Positions 25,686 to 33,771 of a stretch of DNA of 64,000 bases are shown piece after piece. The position numbers and the translations under genes are program-made. Under the pieces are notes generated by a model. That model worked only from the letters and a program-made list of their open reading frames with translations, did no database searches and was not told the origin of the DNA. The DNA is from DASYRM01 sp036004405. GTDB lineage: Bacteria; Acidobacteriota; Vicinamibacteria; Vicinamibacterales; UBA2999. The DNA lies in contig DASYRM010000190.1 of NCBI GenBank assembly GCA_036004405.1, positions 40,057 to 104,056 of the forward strand, given 5' to 3'. Numbering within the stretch: position 1 is the first letter of the stretch; each line of letters begins with the position of its first letter.

Positions 25686-26435
25686 TCACTCCTCCCGCAG
25701 ACGGCGTCCGGTGCGCGCCATGAAGACGTCCTCGAGCGTGCCGTGGTGCGTGATCACCTTGGGCTCGCCGAGCGTCGCAATGAGGGCCTTCGGGGTGTCG
25801 AGCGCGATCAGCTTGCCCTGGTCCACGATCGCCACGCGGTCGCACAGCACTTCGGCCTCGTCCATGTAGTGCGTCGTGAGCAGGATGGTGCCGCCGTCGG
25901 CGCGGAACCGTTCGAGGATGCCCCACAGCTGCCGCCGCGACTGCGGATCCAGTCCGGTGGTCGGCTCGTCGAGGAAGAGCAGGTCCGGGGCGCCCACCAG
26001 CGCGCACGCCACCGACAGCCGCTGCTTCTGCCCGCCCGACAGCTTGCTGACGCAGCTCTTGCGCTTGCCTTCGAGCTCGACCAGCTGCAGCAGCTCACCG
26101 ACGTCGTGGCCCCGGTGGTAGAACGACCGGAACAGCCTGAGCGTTTCTTCGACGGTGAGCTTGTCGGCAAGCTGCGTCTCCTGCAGCTGGATGCCGAGCC
26201 GCTGCCGCAGCTCGTGCTCGTGGCTGGCCCAGCGCAGGCCGAGCACTTCGACGTCGCCGGCGTCGGGCGTGAGCAGCCCTTCCAGGATCTCGATGGTCGT
26301 CGTCTTGCCGGCACCGTTGGGTCCGAGCAGGCCGAAGCACTCGCCGCGGCGCACCGACAGCGACAGCCCGTCCACGGCGACCACGTCGCCGTAGCGCTTC
26401 TGAAGGCCGGTGCACTGGAACGCGATGTCGGTCAC
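25686..26435 (-). CDS. ABC transporter ATP-binding protein
   Basis: 249 residues. Walker A is GPNGAGKTTT (38-47), followed by the Q-loop region LGIQLQETQLADKLTVEETL, the signature KLSGGQKQRLSVACAL, Walker B DLLFLDEPTTGLD and the switch His in LLTTHYMDEAE. This is the CcmA/DrrA branch that drives ABC-2 exporters. It is the first gene of a two-gene operon, divergent from the secreted protein at 26571. Confidence 0.95.
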   Translation of the reverse strand: MTDIAFQCTGLQKRYGDVVAVDGLSLSVRRGECFGLLGPNGAGKTTTIEILEGLLTPDAGDVEVLGLRWASHEHELRQRLGIQLQETQLADKLTVEETLRLFRSFYHRGHDVGELLQLVELEGKRKSCVSKLSGGQKQRLSVACALVGAPDLLFLDEPTTGLDPQSRRQLWGILERFRADGGTILLTTHYMDEAEVLCDRVAIVDQGKLIALDTPKALIATLGEPKVITHHGTLEDVFMARTGRRLREE

Positions 26436-26490
26436 GATGGCCGCCTATTGTCCCCGATGCACGGGCGACAAGGCGGACACCACTTGTCGG

Positions 26491-26508
26491 GCGGGGCTCT
26501 TGCCCCGC
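26491..26508. repeat. hairpin GCGGGGC-TCTT-GCCCCGC in a divergent promoter region
   Basis: 7-bp perfect stem with a 4-nt loop, the same plan as the other dispersed hairpins but with a different stem. It lies between the ABC ATPase and secreted-protein starts. A TACAAT at 26543-26548 could be a -10 box for the rightward gene. Confidence 0.6.
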
Positions 26509-26570
26509 ATCGACGGATGGGCCGCAGCAAAAGTTTCGGGACTACAATCCCCCCGCACTTCGAACCTGAC

Positions 26571-27440
26571 ATGACCGCCCGCCTCTCCGCCGCGCTCGTC
26601 GCCGGGCTGCTGGCAGCGTCGGTGTCGCTGTCGGCACAGTGGCCCGCGCATCGCACCGCCGCGGCGCCGCGCGCCGCCGACGGCCGCGTGAACATGCAGG
26701 GCCCGGTGCCGCGCACGCCCGCCGGCACGCCAGACCTCTCGGGCGTGTGGGAGAACATCGGCTGGCGCGAGCTTCAGCAGGTGAGCAACGACGTCAGCGG
26801 CACCGGCGGCTCGCCCGGTACCCGCCCGCTCGTGGCCGCCGCCACCGGCGTGCTCACATCGGGGCCGGGGCTGTTCTTCGATATCGGCGCCGGCGTCGCG
26901 GGCGGGCTGCCGCTGCAGCCGTGGGCGGCTGCGCTCAAGAAGCAGCGCATGGCGGGCAACAGCATGGACAACCCAGATGCGCACTGCCTGCCGCTCGGCA
27001 ACCTGCAGCTGCACACGCACCCGCAGCCGCGGAAGATGATCCAGACCGCGGACGTGCTGGTGATGCTCTACGAGGGCAATGCTGGCGTGCGCCAGATCTT
27101 CACCGACGGCCGGCCCCTGCCCGCCAACGACCCGCAGCCGTGGTGGTTCGGCTACTCGACCGGCCGGTGGATGGGCGACGTGCTCGTGGTGGAGACCACG
27201 GGCTTCCGCGACGGCGGCTGGCTCGACGTCAACGGCAGCCCGCTGACCGATCGCGGCCGCACGACCGAGCGCTTTCGGCGTACGAGCTACGGGTTCATGG
27301 AGGTGGAGGTCACGGTCGACGATCCAAAGGCCTACACACGCCCCTGGACGGTCACCATCAAGCAGCGGCTGATGGCCGACGACGAGCTCATCGAGTTCGT
27401 GTGCCAGGAGAACGAGCGGTCCAGCAGCCACTTCCAGTAA
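26571..27440 (+). CDS. secreted protein of unknown function (acidobacterial family, TPDLSGVW type)
   Basis: 289 residues. A signal peptide (LSAALVAGLLAASVSLSAQ) is followed by PRTPAGTPDLSGVWENIGW, a hallmark opening of this secreted family. Later come AHCLPLGNLQLHTHPQPRKM, VLVMLYEGNAGVRQIFTDGR, GRWMGDVLVVETTGF, DRGRTTERFRR and a C-terminal FVCQENERSSSH. The gene at 38546 shares GRWEGDTLVIETVNF and YVCEENNR and is a paralogue; 63370 may be a third. The conserved Cys, His and Glu positions hint at a binding or enzymatic site, but no function is established. Confidence 0.82.
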   Translation: MTARLSAALVAGLLAASVSLSAQWPAHRTAAAPRAADGRVNMQGPVPRTPAGTPDLSGVWENIGWRELQQVSNDVSGTGGSPGTRPLVAAATGVLTSGPGLFFDIGAGVAGGLPLQPWAAALKKQRMAGNSMDNPDAHCLPLGNLQLHTHPQPRKMIQTADVLVMLYEGNAGVRQIFTDGRPLPANDPQPWWFGYSTGRWMGDVLVVETTGFRDGGWLDVNGSPLTDRGRTTERFRRTSYGFMEVEVTVDDPKAYTRPWTVTIKQRLMADDELIEFVCQENERSSSHFQ

Positions 27441-27454
27441 CCTATGTTCGTTAG

Positions 27455-29014
27455 ATGCCCACCACCTCCCCGGCCGTCGAGTTGATCCTCGCGCGGCTGC
27501 GCGAGAGCGGCGACTTCCCCGCCATGGCCAAGACCGTGGGCACGGTGAGCGCGCTCACCTCGTCGGAAGACACCTCCATCAGCGCCCTCGCCGACACGGT
27601 GCTGCAGGACTACGGCCTGGCGCAAAAGCTGCTGCGGCTCGTGAACACGCTGGCCTACGCCCAGCACGGGCAGGTCACCACCGTCTCGCGCGCGGTGCTG
27701 CTCATGGGATTCGACCGCGTCCGCACCGTGGCCACCGGGCTGATGCTCTTCGAGCGCCTGCAGGAACAGGCCAAGACGCCCGCGCTTCTCGACGCGCTGA
27801 ACATGTCGTTCTACAGCGCCGTCCTGGGCCGGTCGATCGCCGGGCAGACCGGGCTCGCGGACGGGGAAGAGACGTTCATCAGCGCCCTCTTCCACAACCT
27901 GGGACGCACGCTCGTCGCGCTCTATCTGCCGGCGGAGTCGAAGGCAATCCGCACCGAGGAAGATCAGCAGCAGGAGTCGGCCGTGATCCGGGTGCTGGGC
28001 ATGTCGTACTCGTCGATCGGCGTGGCGGTGGCGCGTGCGCTCAACCTGCCGGAACGGCTGCTCCAGAGCATGAACCGCGTGACCGGATCGCAGGCGCACC
28101 CGTCGATGACCGACGAGGAGAAGCTCGGGGCACTGGCCACGCTGTCGAACGGCGTCGCCGACGCGCTCGCCACCTCGGCCAGCCCGAAGGCGAAGAAGCA
28201 GGCGATCGAGCGCCTGGTCAAGTCGTACGGCGCGCAGTTCAAGGCGCTCGACAGCAAGACGATGGACACGCTGATTGCCGGCGCGGAAACCGAACTGCTC
28301 GAGCACGCGAAGACGTTCAAACTCAACCTCGAGGGCAGTACGTTCGCCAGCGGCCTCAGCGAGTTCAAGGCCGACGCGGTCGTGTCGGCCAGCATCGGTC
28401 ACATCAGCAGCGTGTCGGCCGCCGGCGGCCTGGTGGATCTAGGGACGTCGGAGCTGCCAGCCGAGGACGTCCCCGAGACCGTGTTGACGCAGGGGCTGCA
28501 CGAGGTCACCAGCCTGCTCGTCACCGAGTTCACGCTCGACGACGTGCTCCGCGTGATCCTCGAGACGATTTACCGCGCGCTCGGGGTCTCGCGCACGCGC
28601 GCATTCTTCATGCTCAAGGACGCCACGCTGCCGAAGGCGCGCTTCCGCTTCGGCATGGGGCAGTCGGCCGCCGACATGCGCACCTGGATGGAGGTGCCGC
28701 TCAAGGGCACGCAGGATCTGTTCGTGCTGGCGATGAACCAGGCGCGCGACCTCGTGATCAAGGACCTGCGATCGCCGGATCTGGACCCGCTGATTCCAGA
28801 CTGGTACCGGCCCACGACGCTCGAACGCCGGTACGCCGTGCTGCTGCCGCTCGTGGTCAACCACAAGAGCGTCGGGCTGTTCTACATCGACGGCGACGAC
28901 GGCGGGGCGCGGCTGCTGACGCCCACCGTGCTCAACAACCTCAAGGTGCTGCGCAGCCAGGCCGTGCTCGCCATTCACCAGAGCACGCTCCGTTCGGCCG
29001 CCCGCAAGCGCTGA
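27455..29014 (+). CDS. HDOD-GAF signalling protein
   Basis: 519 residues. About 10-215 form an HDOD domain: LQKLLR-like AQKLLRLVNTLAYAQHGQV, TVSRAVLLMGFDRVRTVATG and ISALFHNLGRTLVALYLP, an HD-related fold in which the metal HD pair is not conserved. Residues 340-510 form a GAF-like sensor domain (TLDDVLRVILETIYRALGVS, YAVLLPLVVNHKSVGLFYID). Such proteins act in cytoplasmic signal relays, often c-di-GMP or stress linked. The stop shares one base with the BKACE start (TGATG), so the two are translationally coupled, an odd pairing. Confidence 0.87.
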   Translation: MPTTSPAVELILARLRESGDFPAMAKTVGTVSALTSSEDTSISALADTVLQDYGLAQKLLRLVNTLAYAQHGQVTTVSRAVLLMGFDRVRTVATGLMLFERLQEQAKTPALLDALNMSFYSAVLGRSIAGQTGLADGEETFISALFHNLGRTLVALYLPAESKAIRTEEDQQQESAVIRVLGMSYSSIGVAVARALNLPERLLQSMNRVTGSQAHPSMTDEEKLGALATLSNGVADALATSASPKAKKQAIERLVKSYGAQFKALDSKTMDTLIAGAETELLEHAKTFKLNLEGSTFASGLSEFKADAVVSASIGHISSVSAAGGLVDLGTSELPAEDVPETVLTQGLHEVTSLLVTEFTLDDVLRVILETIYRALGVSRTRAFFMLKDATLPKARFRFGMGQSAADMRTWMEVPLKGTQDLFVLAMNQARDLVIKDLRSPDLDPLIPDWYRPTTLERRYAVLLPLVVNHKSVGLFYIDGDDGGARLLTPTVLNNLKVLRSQAVLAIHQSTLRSAARKR

Positions 29015-29856
29015 TGGCCCAGACACCCTGCATCATCACCGCTGCCATCACGGGGTCGGTGCCGCGCAAGGAGAACAACCCGGCCGTCCCGATCACGGTC
29101 GCCGAGCAGATCGAGTCCACCCACGCCTGCTACGAGGCCGGCGCGGCGCTGGTGCACGTGCACGTGCGCAACGACGATCAGTCCACGACGTCCAACCCGG
29201 ACAAGTTCGCGGACTTCCTCGAGCGGCTCCGCCCGCACTGCCCCGACATGATCGTGCAGTTCTCCACCGGCGGCCGTTCCGGCGTGGGGTCGGAACGCGG
29301 CGCCATGCTGCATCTGCGGCCCGACATGGCGTCGCTCTCCACCGGGTCGTGCAACTTCCCTACCCGCGTCTACGAGAACCCGCCCGACCTGATCCTCGAG
29401 CTCGCCGGAAAGATGAATCGGTATGGGGTGAAGCCGGAGATCGAAGTGTTCGATCTGGCGATGCTCTACAACGCGATTCAGTACGTGCGCGACGGCCTGC
29501 TGAGCGCGCCGCTGCACGTGCAGTTCGTGCTCGGGGTCAAGCATGCGCTGCCGGCCGAGCGCGACATTCTCGAGTTCGAGGTGGCGAAGCTGCGCGAGCG
29601 GATGCCCGAGGCCACGTGGGTTGCGGCCGGCATCGGCCGCTACCAGCTCGACGTCAACCGCTGGTGTCTGGAGATGGGCGGCCACTGTCGCACCGGCCTC
29701 GAGGACAATGTGCGGTGGGACAGGCACCGGCTCGCGGCGTCGAACGCCGAGCTCGTCGCTCGCGTGGCCGGGCTGTGCGCCGAGTACCAGCGCCCGGTCG
29801 CCACGCCTTCGCAGGCGCGGGCGATTCTGGGATTGCTGCCCCTACGGGCCGCCTGA
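29014..29856 (+). CDS. 3-keto-5-aminohexanoate cleavage-type enzyme (BKACE, DUF849)
   Basis: 280 residues of a TIM-barrel zinc enzyme that cleaves beta-keto acids with acetyl-CoA. Zinc ligands H48 and H50 are in LVHVHVRNDD, and the third conserved site is GLEDNVRWDR. The family opening is IITAAITGSVPRKENNPAVP. The specific keto acid cannot be read from sequence. It is coupled to the HDOD-GAF gene. The last codons (LPLRAA) and the TGA stop are formed by a dispersed palindrome, so the natural C-terminus may have been replaced. Confidence 0.9.
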   Translation: MAQTPCIITAAITGSVPRKENNPAVPITVAEQIESTHACYEAGAALVHVHVRNDDQSTTSNPDKFADFLERLRPHCPDMIVQFSTGGRSGVGSERGAMLHLRPDMASLSTGSCNFPTRVYENPPDLILELAGKMNRYGVKPEIEVFDLAMLYNAIQYVRDGLLSAPLHVQFVLGVKHALPAERDILEFEVAKLRERMPEATWVAAGIGRYQLDVNRWCLEMGGHCRTGLEDNVRWDRHRLAASNAELVARVAGLCAEYQRPVATPSQARAILGLLPLRAA

Positions 29857-29865
29857 AGGCGGCCC
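29846..29865. repeat. 20-bp palindrome overlapping a stop codon
   Basis: GGGCCGCC-TGAA-GGCGGCCC. The TGA in its loop (29854-29856) is the stop codon of the BKACE gene. Confidence 0.85.
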
Positions 29866-29871
29866 CCACGA

Positions 29872-31317
29872 CTAATTCGCCCGTCGATACAACGTCTGTC
29901 TTCCGGTCGTCGCCACGGGGACGAGGCGCGCGTCGAGACCAGGTGCCCCCAGCCACAAGTCGTCAGCGCGGCTGTCACGAAGGAATGCGTCCTCGTCCGG
30001 CACCTTGACGCAGCGCCCGCCGACGGTGCGCACCACGAAGCGGTCCGAGTGCCGCCACTCCCGCGCGTAGACCCGGCGGCTGGCGATCTCCGGACCGTGC
30101 GCGAGGATGAGGCTCTGTGCGGACCGTCCCAGGTCGAGCAGCCGGTACGAGTGCCAGGCCAGTTTCCCTTCGGCCACGCCGAGGGCCACGACGAACGACG
30201 CCGCCACCAGCGCGGTGCGGCGCGGGCGCGCCGCCGTTGCCTGCCACGCCTCCACGATGACCCACGCGACGGCGAGCGCGAACAGGGGATAGAACGAATT
30301 CAGGTACCACCCGAGTTTGGTCGCCACTGAGCTGGGCAGCACGAAGGTGCCCGCGAACCACGACGCCATCAACACGGCGAGGAAGCGGTCCGGGCCGGCG
30401 ACGAGCGCGCGCAGCCGCGTCCACGGAGCGGGCAGGCACGCCAGCGCCACGGCCGCGGCCAGCAGCCAGTCGTAGTGATGCTTCTGGAGGAAGTAGAGGT
30501 AGTAGTACGCGGCGCCTTCGTGCCCATCCAACACCATGGTGACGCGCTCGGCGAAGTCGTGAAAGAACATCGCGTCGAAGAAGAGCCACCCGTCCAGACG
30601 CCACCGTGCCACGGTCCACGGCGTCACGACCAGCACGAACACGCCGGCCGCGGCAACCAGGGGGAGCCAGCGCAGGCGTCCGCGCCACCGCCCGCCGAGC
30701 TCGGTGCCGGCGATGATCAGCGAGGGCATGACGATGCCCGTGCCCTTGATCATGAACACCAGCCCCACGATCACGCCGAGCCAGACGCGCCGCCACGGAT
30801 GGTCGCGCGAGGCCCACAGCGTCACCACGGTGAGCAGCACCAGCAGCGTGAGCAGCGCGTCGGAATTGCCCGAACGGCCCGAGTGGACGTAGAGGAAGCC
30901 GTAACAGGTGGCCAGCACGAGCCCGGCCACCACAGCGAGCGTGTGGCCAAAGGCACGAGCGGCCCACCACATCAGGAGCGCCACGGTGAGCCAGGCGGCG
31001 ATCATCGTCGGCAGGCGCAGCGTGACGAGCCCCGGTCCGAACGCCTTGAACGCCAGCGCCACCAGCCACATGTGCAGCGGCGGCTTGGAGTTGTAGTAGT
31101 CGAGGGAGCCGAGGAAGGTGGTGCGGATCCAGTCGCCCGACGCCACCATCTCGTCGGCCGTGATCGCAAAGAGCGACTCGTCCCAGTCCTGGACGAGCTC
31201 GTTTCCTATGCGAAACGCCAGGTTGAATGCGGCCACGGAGAGCACCGCACCGGCCAACCACCCCCCGTGGGGGGTCAGCCGTCCGACGAGAAGCCTCACG
31301 AGCGCCAAAGGCGGCAC
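29872..31317 (-). CDS. GT39 (ArnT/PMT-type) membrane glycosyltransferase
   Basis: 481 residues with about 11-12 membrane helices. The catalytic acidic motif is in ELVQDWDESLFAITADEM, with LDYYNSKPPLHMWL following, as in the undecaprenyl/dolichyl-phosphate sugar transferases (PF13231/PF02366). It would transfer a sugar from a polyprenyl-phosphate donor to lipid or protein on the periplasmic face. Starts at a GTG and is divergent from the ECF sigma gene across an AT-rich spacer. Confidence 0.88.
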   Translation of the reverse strand: MPPLALVRLLVGRLTPHGGWLAGAVLSVAAFNLAFRIGNELVQDWDESLFAITADEMVASGDWIRTTFLGSLDYYNSKPPLHMWLVALAFKAFGPGLVTLRLPTMIAAWLTVALLMWWAARAFGHTLAVVAGLVLATCYGFLYVHSGRSGNSDALLTLLVLLTVVTLWASRDHPWRRVWLGVIVGLVFMIKGTGIVMPSLIIAGTELGGRWRGRLRWLPLVAAAGVFVLVVTPWTVARWRLDGWLFFDAMFFHDFAERVTMVLDGHEGAAYYYLYFLQKHHYDWLLAAAVALACLPAPWTRLRALVAGPDRFLAVLMASWFAGTFVLPSSVATKLGWYLNSFYPLFALAVAWVIVEAWQATAARPRRTALVAASFVVALGVAEGKLAWHSYRLLDLGRSAQSLILAHGPEIASRRVYAREWRHSDRFVVRTVGGRCVKVPDEDAFLRDSRADDLWLGAPGLDARLVPVATTGRQTLYRRAN

Positions 31318-31482
31318 ACCGTAGCACGTCAGCCCACCGCTGGGTTAACGATTTTTTTACAATCTCTTAGCTTTCTTAACATAGCCGGCCGTCGGCAATC
31401 CGCCCCTGGTCCGGCTGCGTATCCCATCTAAGTGCTTGCTTGCAGAGCTGTTTCCGCGTGTGGCACCATCGCAGCTTTCGAC
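31318..31482. promoter_or_regulatory. AT-rich divergent promoter region of the sigma/anti-sigma operon
   Basis: Contains a run of seven T and TTAACGA...CTTTCTTAACAT, far lower in GC than its surroundings. It must hold promoters for the GT39 gene and the ECF operon. I could not define an ECF-type -35/-10 pair with confidence. Confidence 0.4.
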
Positions 31483-32061
31483 GTGCTGACACGGGGTCTG
31501 GCGGACGACTTGAGACTGTTGGAGCGAATCGCCTCGCGCGACGACGCGGCGCTGGCAGAGCTCTACGACCGGCACTCCCGGCTGGCCTACGCCGTCATCC
31601 GGCGAATCCTGCAGAATCCGTCCGACGCGGAGGAGGTGCTCCAGGAGACGTTCGTGCGCGTGTGGTCGCGGGCCGAGACGTACGACGCCCGGCTCGGGTC
31701 ACCGGCGGCCTGGGTGGTGCGCATCGCGCGCAACCGCGCGATCGATCGACTGCGGGCCGGGCAGGCGCGGGCCGACGTCAACGCACCGGTGCCGGCGCCC
31801 GACGACGACGCCGCCGTCCCCGAGCTGCCGACGCACGACACGCCGGAGTCGGCGCTGCATTCGACGTACGCCGCCCGGGCCGTGCGCGGCGCGGTGGCGG
31901 CGCTGCCGGCGGCGCAGCGCATGCTCATCGAGGCCGCGTTCTTCGAGGGCTACACGCACCAGGAGCTCTCGACGCGGTTCGGCGTGCCCCTCGGCACGGT
32001 CAAGACACGCATTCGCAACGGTCTCGTGAGCCTGCGCGTGCGCCTGGAGCAGACCGCATGA
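31483..32061 (+). CDS. ECF RNA polymerase sigma factor
   Basis: 192 residues from GTG 31483; a TTG at 31432 is also in frame but adds non-homologous residues. Region 2 reads LAELYDRHSRLAYAVIRRIL...AEEVLQETFVRVWSRAETYD. Region 4 reads LPAAQRMLIEAAFFEGYTHQELSTRFGVPLGTVKTRIRNG, the SigK/RpoE-like form. ATGA overlap with the cupin gene shows it is co-translated with its likely anti-sigma factor, the usual SigK/ChrR-type arrangement. Confidence 0.94.
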   Translation: MLTRGLADDLRLLERIASRDDAALAELYDRHSRLAYAVIRRILQNPSDAEEVLQETFVRVWSRAETYDARLGSPAAWVVRIARNRAIDRLRAGQARADVNAPVPAPDDDAAVPELPTHDTPESALHSTYAARAVRGAVAALPAAQRMLIEAAFFEGYTHQELSTRFGVPLGTVKTRIRNGLVSLRVRLEQTA

Positions 32062-32612
32062 TCCCGGACGATCTCGAAGCGCTGGCGCTAGCCGACGCGA
32101 TTGGCGCGCTCGATGCGGACGATCGTCTCGCGTTCGAAGCCCGCGTCGCGCGACTCACGCCGGACGAGCGCGCCCACGTGGCGTCGCTGTACAACGTCGC
32201 GCTCGCCCTCGGGTCGTCGGTCGAGCAGATCGAGCCGCCGCCGCGCGTGCGCGACGCGGTGCTCGCCGCCACCCACGCTCCCGGCCGCTACACCGTGTTC
32301 GGCGGCGATCAGCCATGGGCCGACACGCCGCTGCCGGGCATCCAGACCAAGGTGCTGTCGGTGGACAAGGCGCGCGGCGTGGTGACGATGTTGATCCGCG
32401 CCAGCGCCGGTGCGGTCTACCCGTCGCACCGCCACTCGGGCCCGGAGGAGTGCTACGTCATTCGCGGCTCGGTGGTCATCGACGGCCGCGTCCTGCACGC
32501 CGGCGATTTCCATCATGCCGACGCCGAGTCCGACCACGGCGAGATCACTACCACCGAAGGCGCCGAGGTCTTGATTGTCGGCGCGGTCGACGACTACCTG
32601 CCCCACGCGTGA
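32058..32612 (+). CDS. cupin-type anti-sigma factor (ChrR/RskA-like)
   Basis: 184 residues. The N-terminal 70 (LALADAIGALDADDRLAFEA...) resemble the helical anti-sigma domain, but the HxxxCxxC zinc motif of classical ZAS proteins is absent. The C-terminal half is a ChrR-like cupin with candidate metal ligands in SHRHSGPEECYVIRG and GDFHHADAESDHGEI. It should bind and hold the ECF factor encoded by the overlapping gene and release it on a signal sensed by the cupin. In ChrR that signal is singlet oxygen; for this protein the signal is unknown. Confidence 0.85.
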   Translation: MIPDDLEALALADAIGALDADDRLAFEARVARLTPDERAHVASLYNVALALGSSVEQIEPPPRVRDAVLAATHAPGRYTVFGGDQPWADTPLPGIQTKVLSVDKARGVVTMLIRASAGAVYPSHRHSGPEECYVIRGSVVIDGRVLHAGDFHHADAESDHGEITTTEGAEVLIVGAVDDYLPHA

Positions 32613-32624
32613 TTGGAGTGTCTG

Positions 32625-32945
32625 ATGCCGAAATATCTCGTGTCCGTGTCGTATTCAGCCGAGGGCGCCAAGGGCGTTCGCCAGGACGGCGGGACCAAGC
32701 GCCGCGAGGTCGCCGGCCACGCCGTCGAAAGCGTCGGCGGCAAGATCGAGGCGTTCTACTTCTGCTTCGGTGAGCAGGACGCGATCATCATCGCGGATCT
32801 GCCGGATGCCGCCTCCGCCGCCGCAGTGAGCCTGGCGGTCTCGTCGACCGGCGCCGCCCGGCTGACCACCACGCCGCTCATCACGGCGGAGGAGATGGAC
32901 CACGCCGCCGGCAAGAAGACGGCCTATAAAGCGCCCGGCGCCTGA
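32625..32945 (+). CDS. GYD-domain protein
   Basis: 106 residues from ATG 32625 behind GGAG. It has the compact ferredoxin-like GYD fold: YLVSVSYSAEGAKGVRQDGG, VESVGGKIEAFYFCFGEQDA and IIIADLPDAASAAAVSLAVS, ending with LLT-like TTPLITAEEMDHA. Family members are small soluble proteins without a defined activity. It follows the anti-sigma gene by 12 bp and may be in the sigma regulon. Confidence 0.88.
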   Translation: MPKYLVSVSYSAEGAKGVRQDGGTKRREVAGHAVESVGGKIEAFYFCFGEQDAIIIADLPDAASAAAVSLAVSSTGAARLTTTPLITAEEMDHAAGKKTAYKAPGA

Positions 32946-32952
32946 CGCCTTC

Positions 32953-33723
32953 TTAGCGAATGGAGTCGTGTAGCCGTTGCAGGACCCGCTCGGCCGCGTC
33001 GAGACGGATCAGCCCGAGCCGTGGGTTGTCGAGGTCAAGCACGGCGTAGGTCGTGAGCGAGATGGCCGCAGCGTACAGCATCATGTGCAGCACGCTGCGG
33101 CGCCCACGCGCTGCCATGGCATAGCCGGCCACGAGCGCGCTCAGCAGCGAGAGGCCGACCAGCAGCCACAAGATCAGCGCCGGCAGGCGGGTCTGCTGGG
33201 CCACCATCCGCGCCGTCGTCACGTCGATCATCTCGTTGAGCGCCGGGATGACCACGCGGGCAACGTCCCCAGTTGCGTCCAACCCACGGGCAGCGATGGC
33301 GGCCGCCCAGAGGTTCTGTTGCAGCGCCGAGGCGTCCGACGAGGCGCGCGCCAAGCCTTTGGCATCCAGGCTTCGATCGAACGCGCGCAGCCGCGCCTCG
33401 ACGTAACGTCGAAACAGCGCACGCACTTCGGACTGCGCCGCGGCCGGAAGCAGATCCGTGCGCAGGTAGGCCGTGCCGATGGCGTTGGCTTCGTGGACGA
33501 TCAGCTCGCGCCGGGCGTCGAGGCGCGACGTCGCGCCCGCAAATGCAAAGCCCAGAAGCAGCCCGAGCAGCGCAAAGAGCGCCGCCTCTATCGCGCCGAG
33601 CCCCTTGTGCGCGCCCGCTCGGCGCCCATCGCGCGCGCCCAGCCGGAACCCCGCCTCGAGGCACGCGACCATGGCCACGGCTTGCGCCATGCACGCCCCC
33701 GCGATCCAGCCTGCCCCGGACAC
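32953..33723 (-). CDS. bestrophin-like (DUF4239) membrane protein
   Basis: 256 residues with helices near 8-25, 46-65, 182-205 and 212-232. The segment FAFAGATSRLDARRELIVHEANAIGTAYLRTDLL is the recognised core of the DUF4239/bestrophin-like family. A channel or transport role has been suggested for the family by distant similarity only. Starts at a GTG. Convergent with the GYD gene. Confidence 0.8.
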   Translation of the reverse strand: MSGAGWIAGACMAQAVAMVACLEAGFRLGARDGRRAGAHKGLGAIEAALFALLGLLLGFAFAGATSRLDARRELIVHEANAIGTAYLRTDLLPAAAQSEVRALFRRYVEARLRAFDRSLDAKGLARASSDASALQQNLWAAAIAARGLDATGDVARVVIPALNEMIDVTTARMVAQQTRLPALILWLLVGLSLLSALVAGYAMAARGRRSVLHMMLYAAAISLTTYAVLDLDNPRLGLIRLDAAERVLQRLHDSIR

Positions 33724-33744
33724 GCCTAGAGCATACTCACCCGG

Positions 33745-33771
33745 CCACCTGACCCACCTGACCTGCCTGAC
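33745..33771. repeat. three 9-bp tandem units abutting a stop codon
   Basis: CCACCTGAC, CCACCTGAC, CTGCCTGAC, then the TGA stop of the TonB-dependent receptor (complement of 33772-33774). Same unit as the arrays at 21559-21654, again immediately 3' of a minus-strand gene. Confidence 0.7.

Noticed and set aside
31345..31365. Run of T as a terminator for the GT39 gene
   Set aside because: It lies upstream of the start of that minus-strand gene, in a divergent promoter region, with no stem before it.
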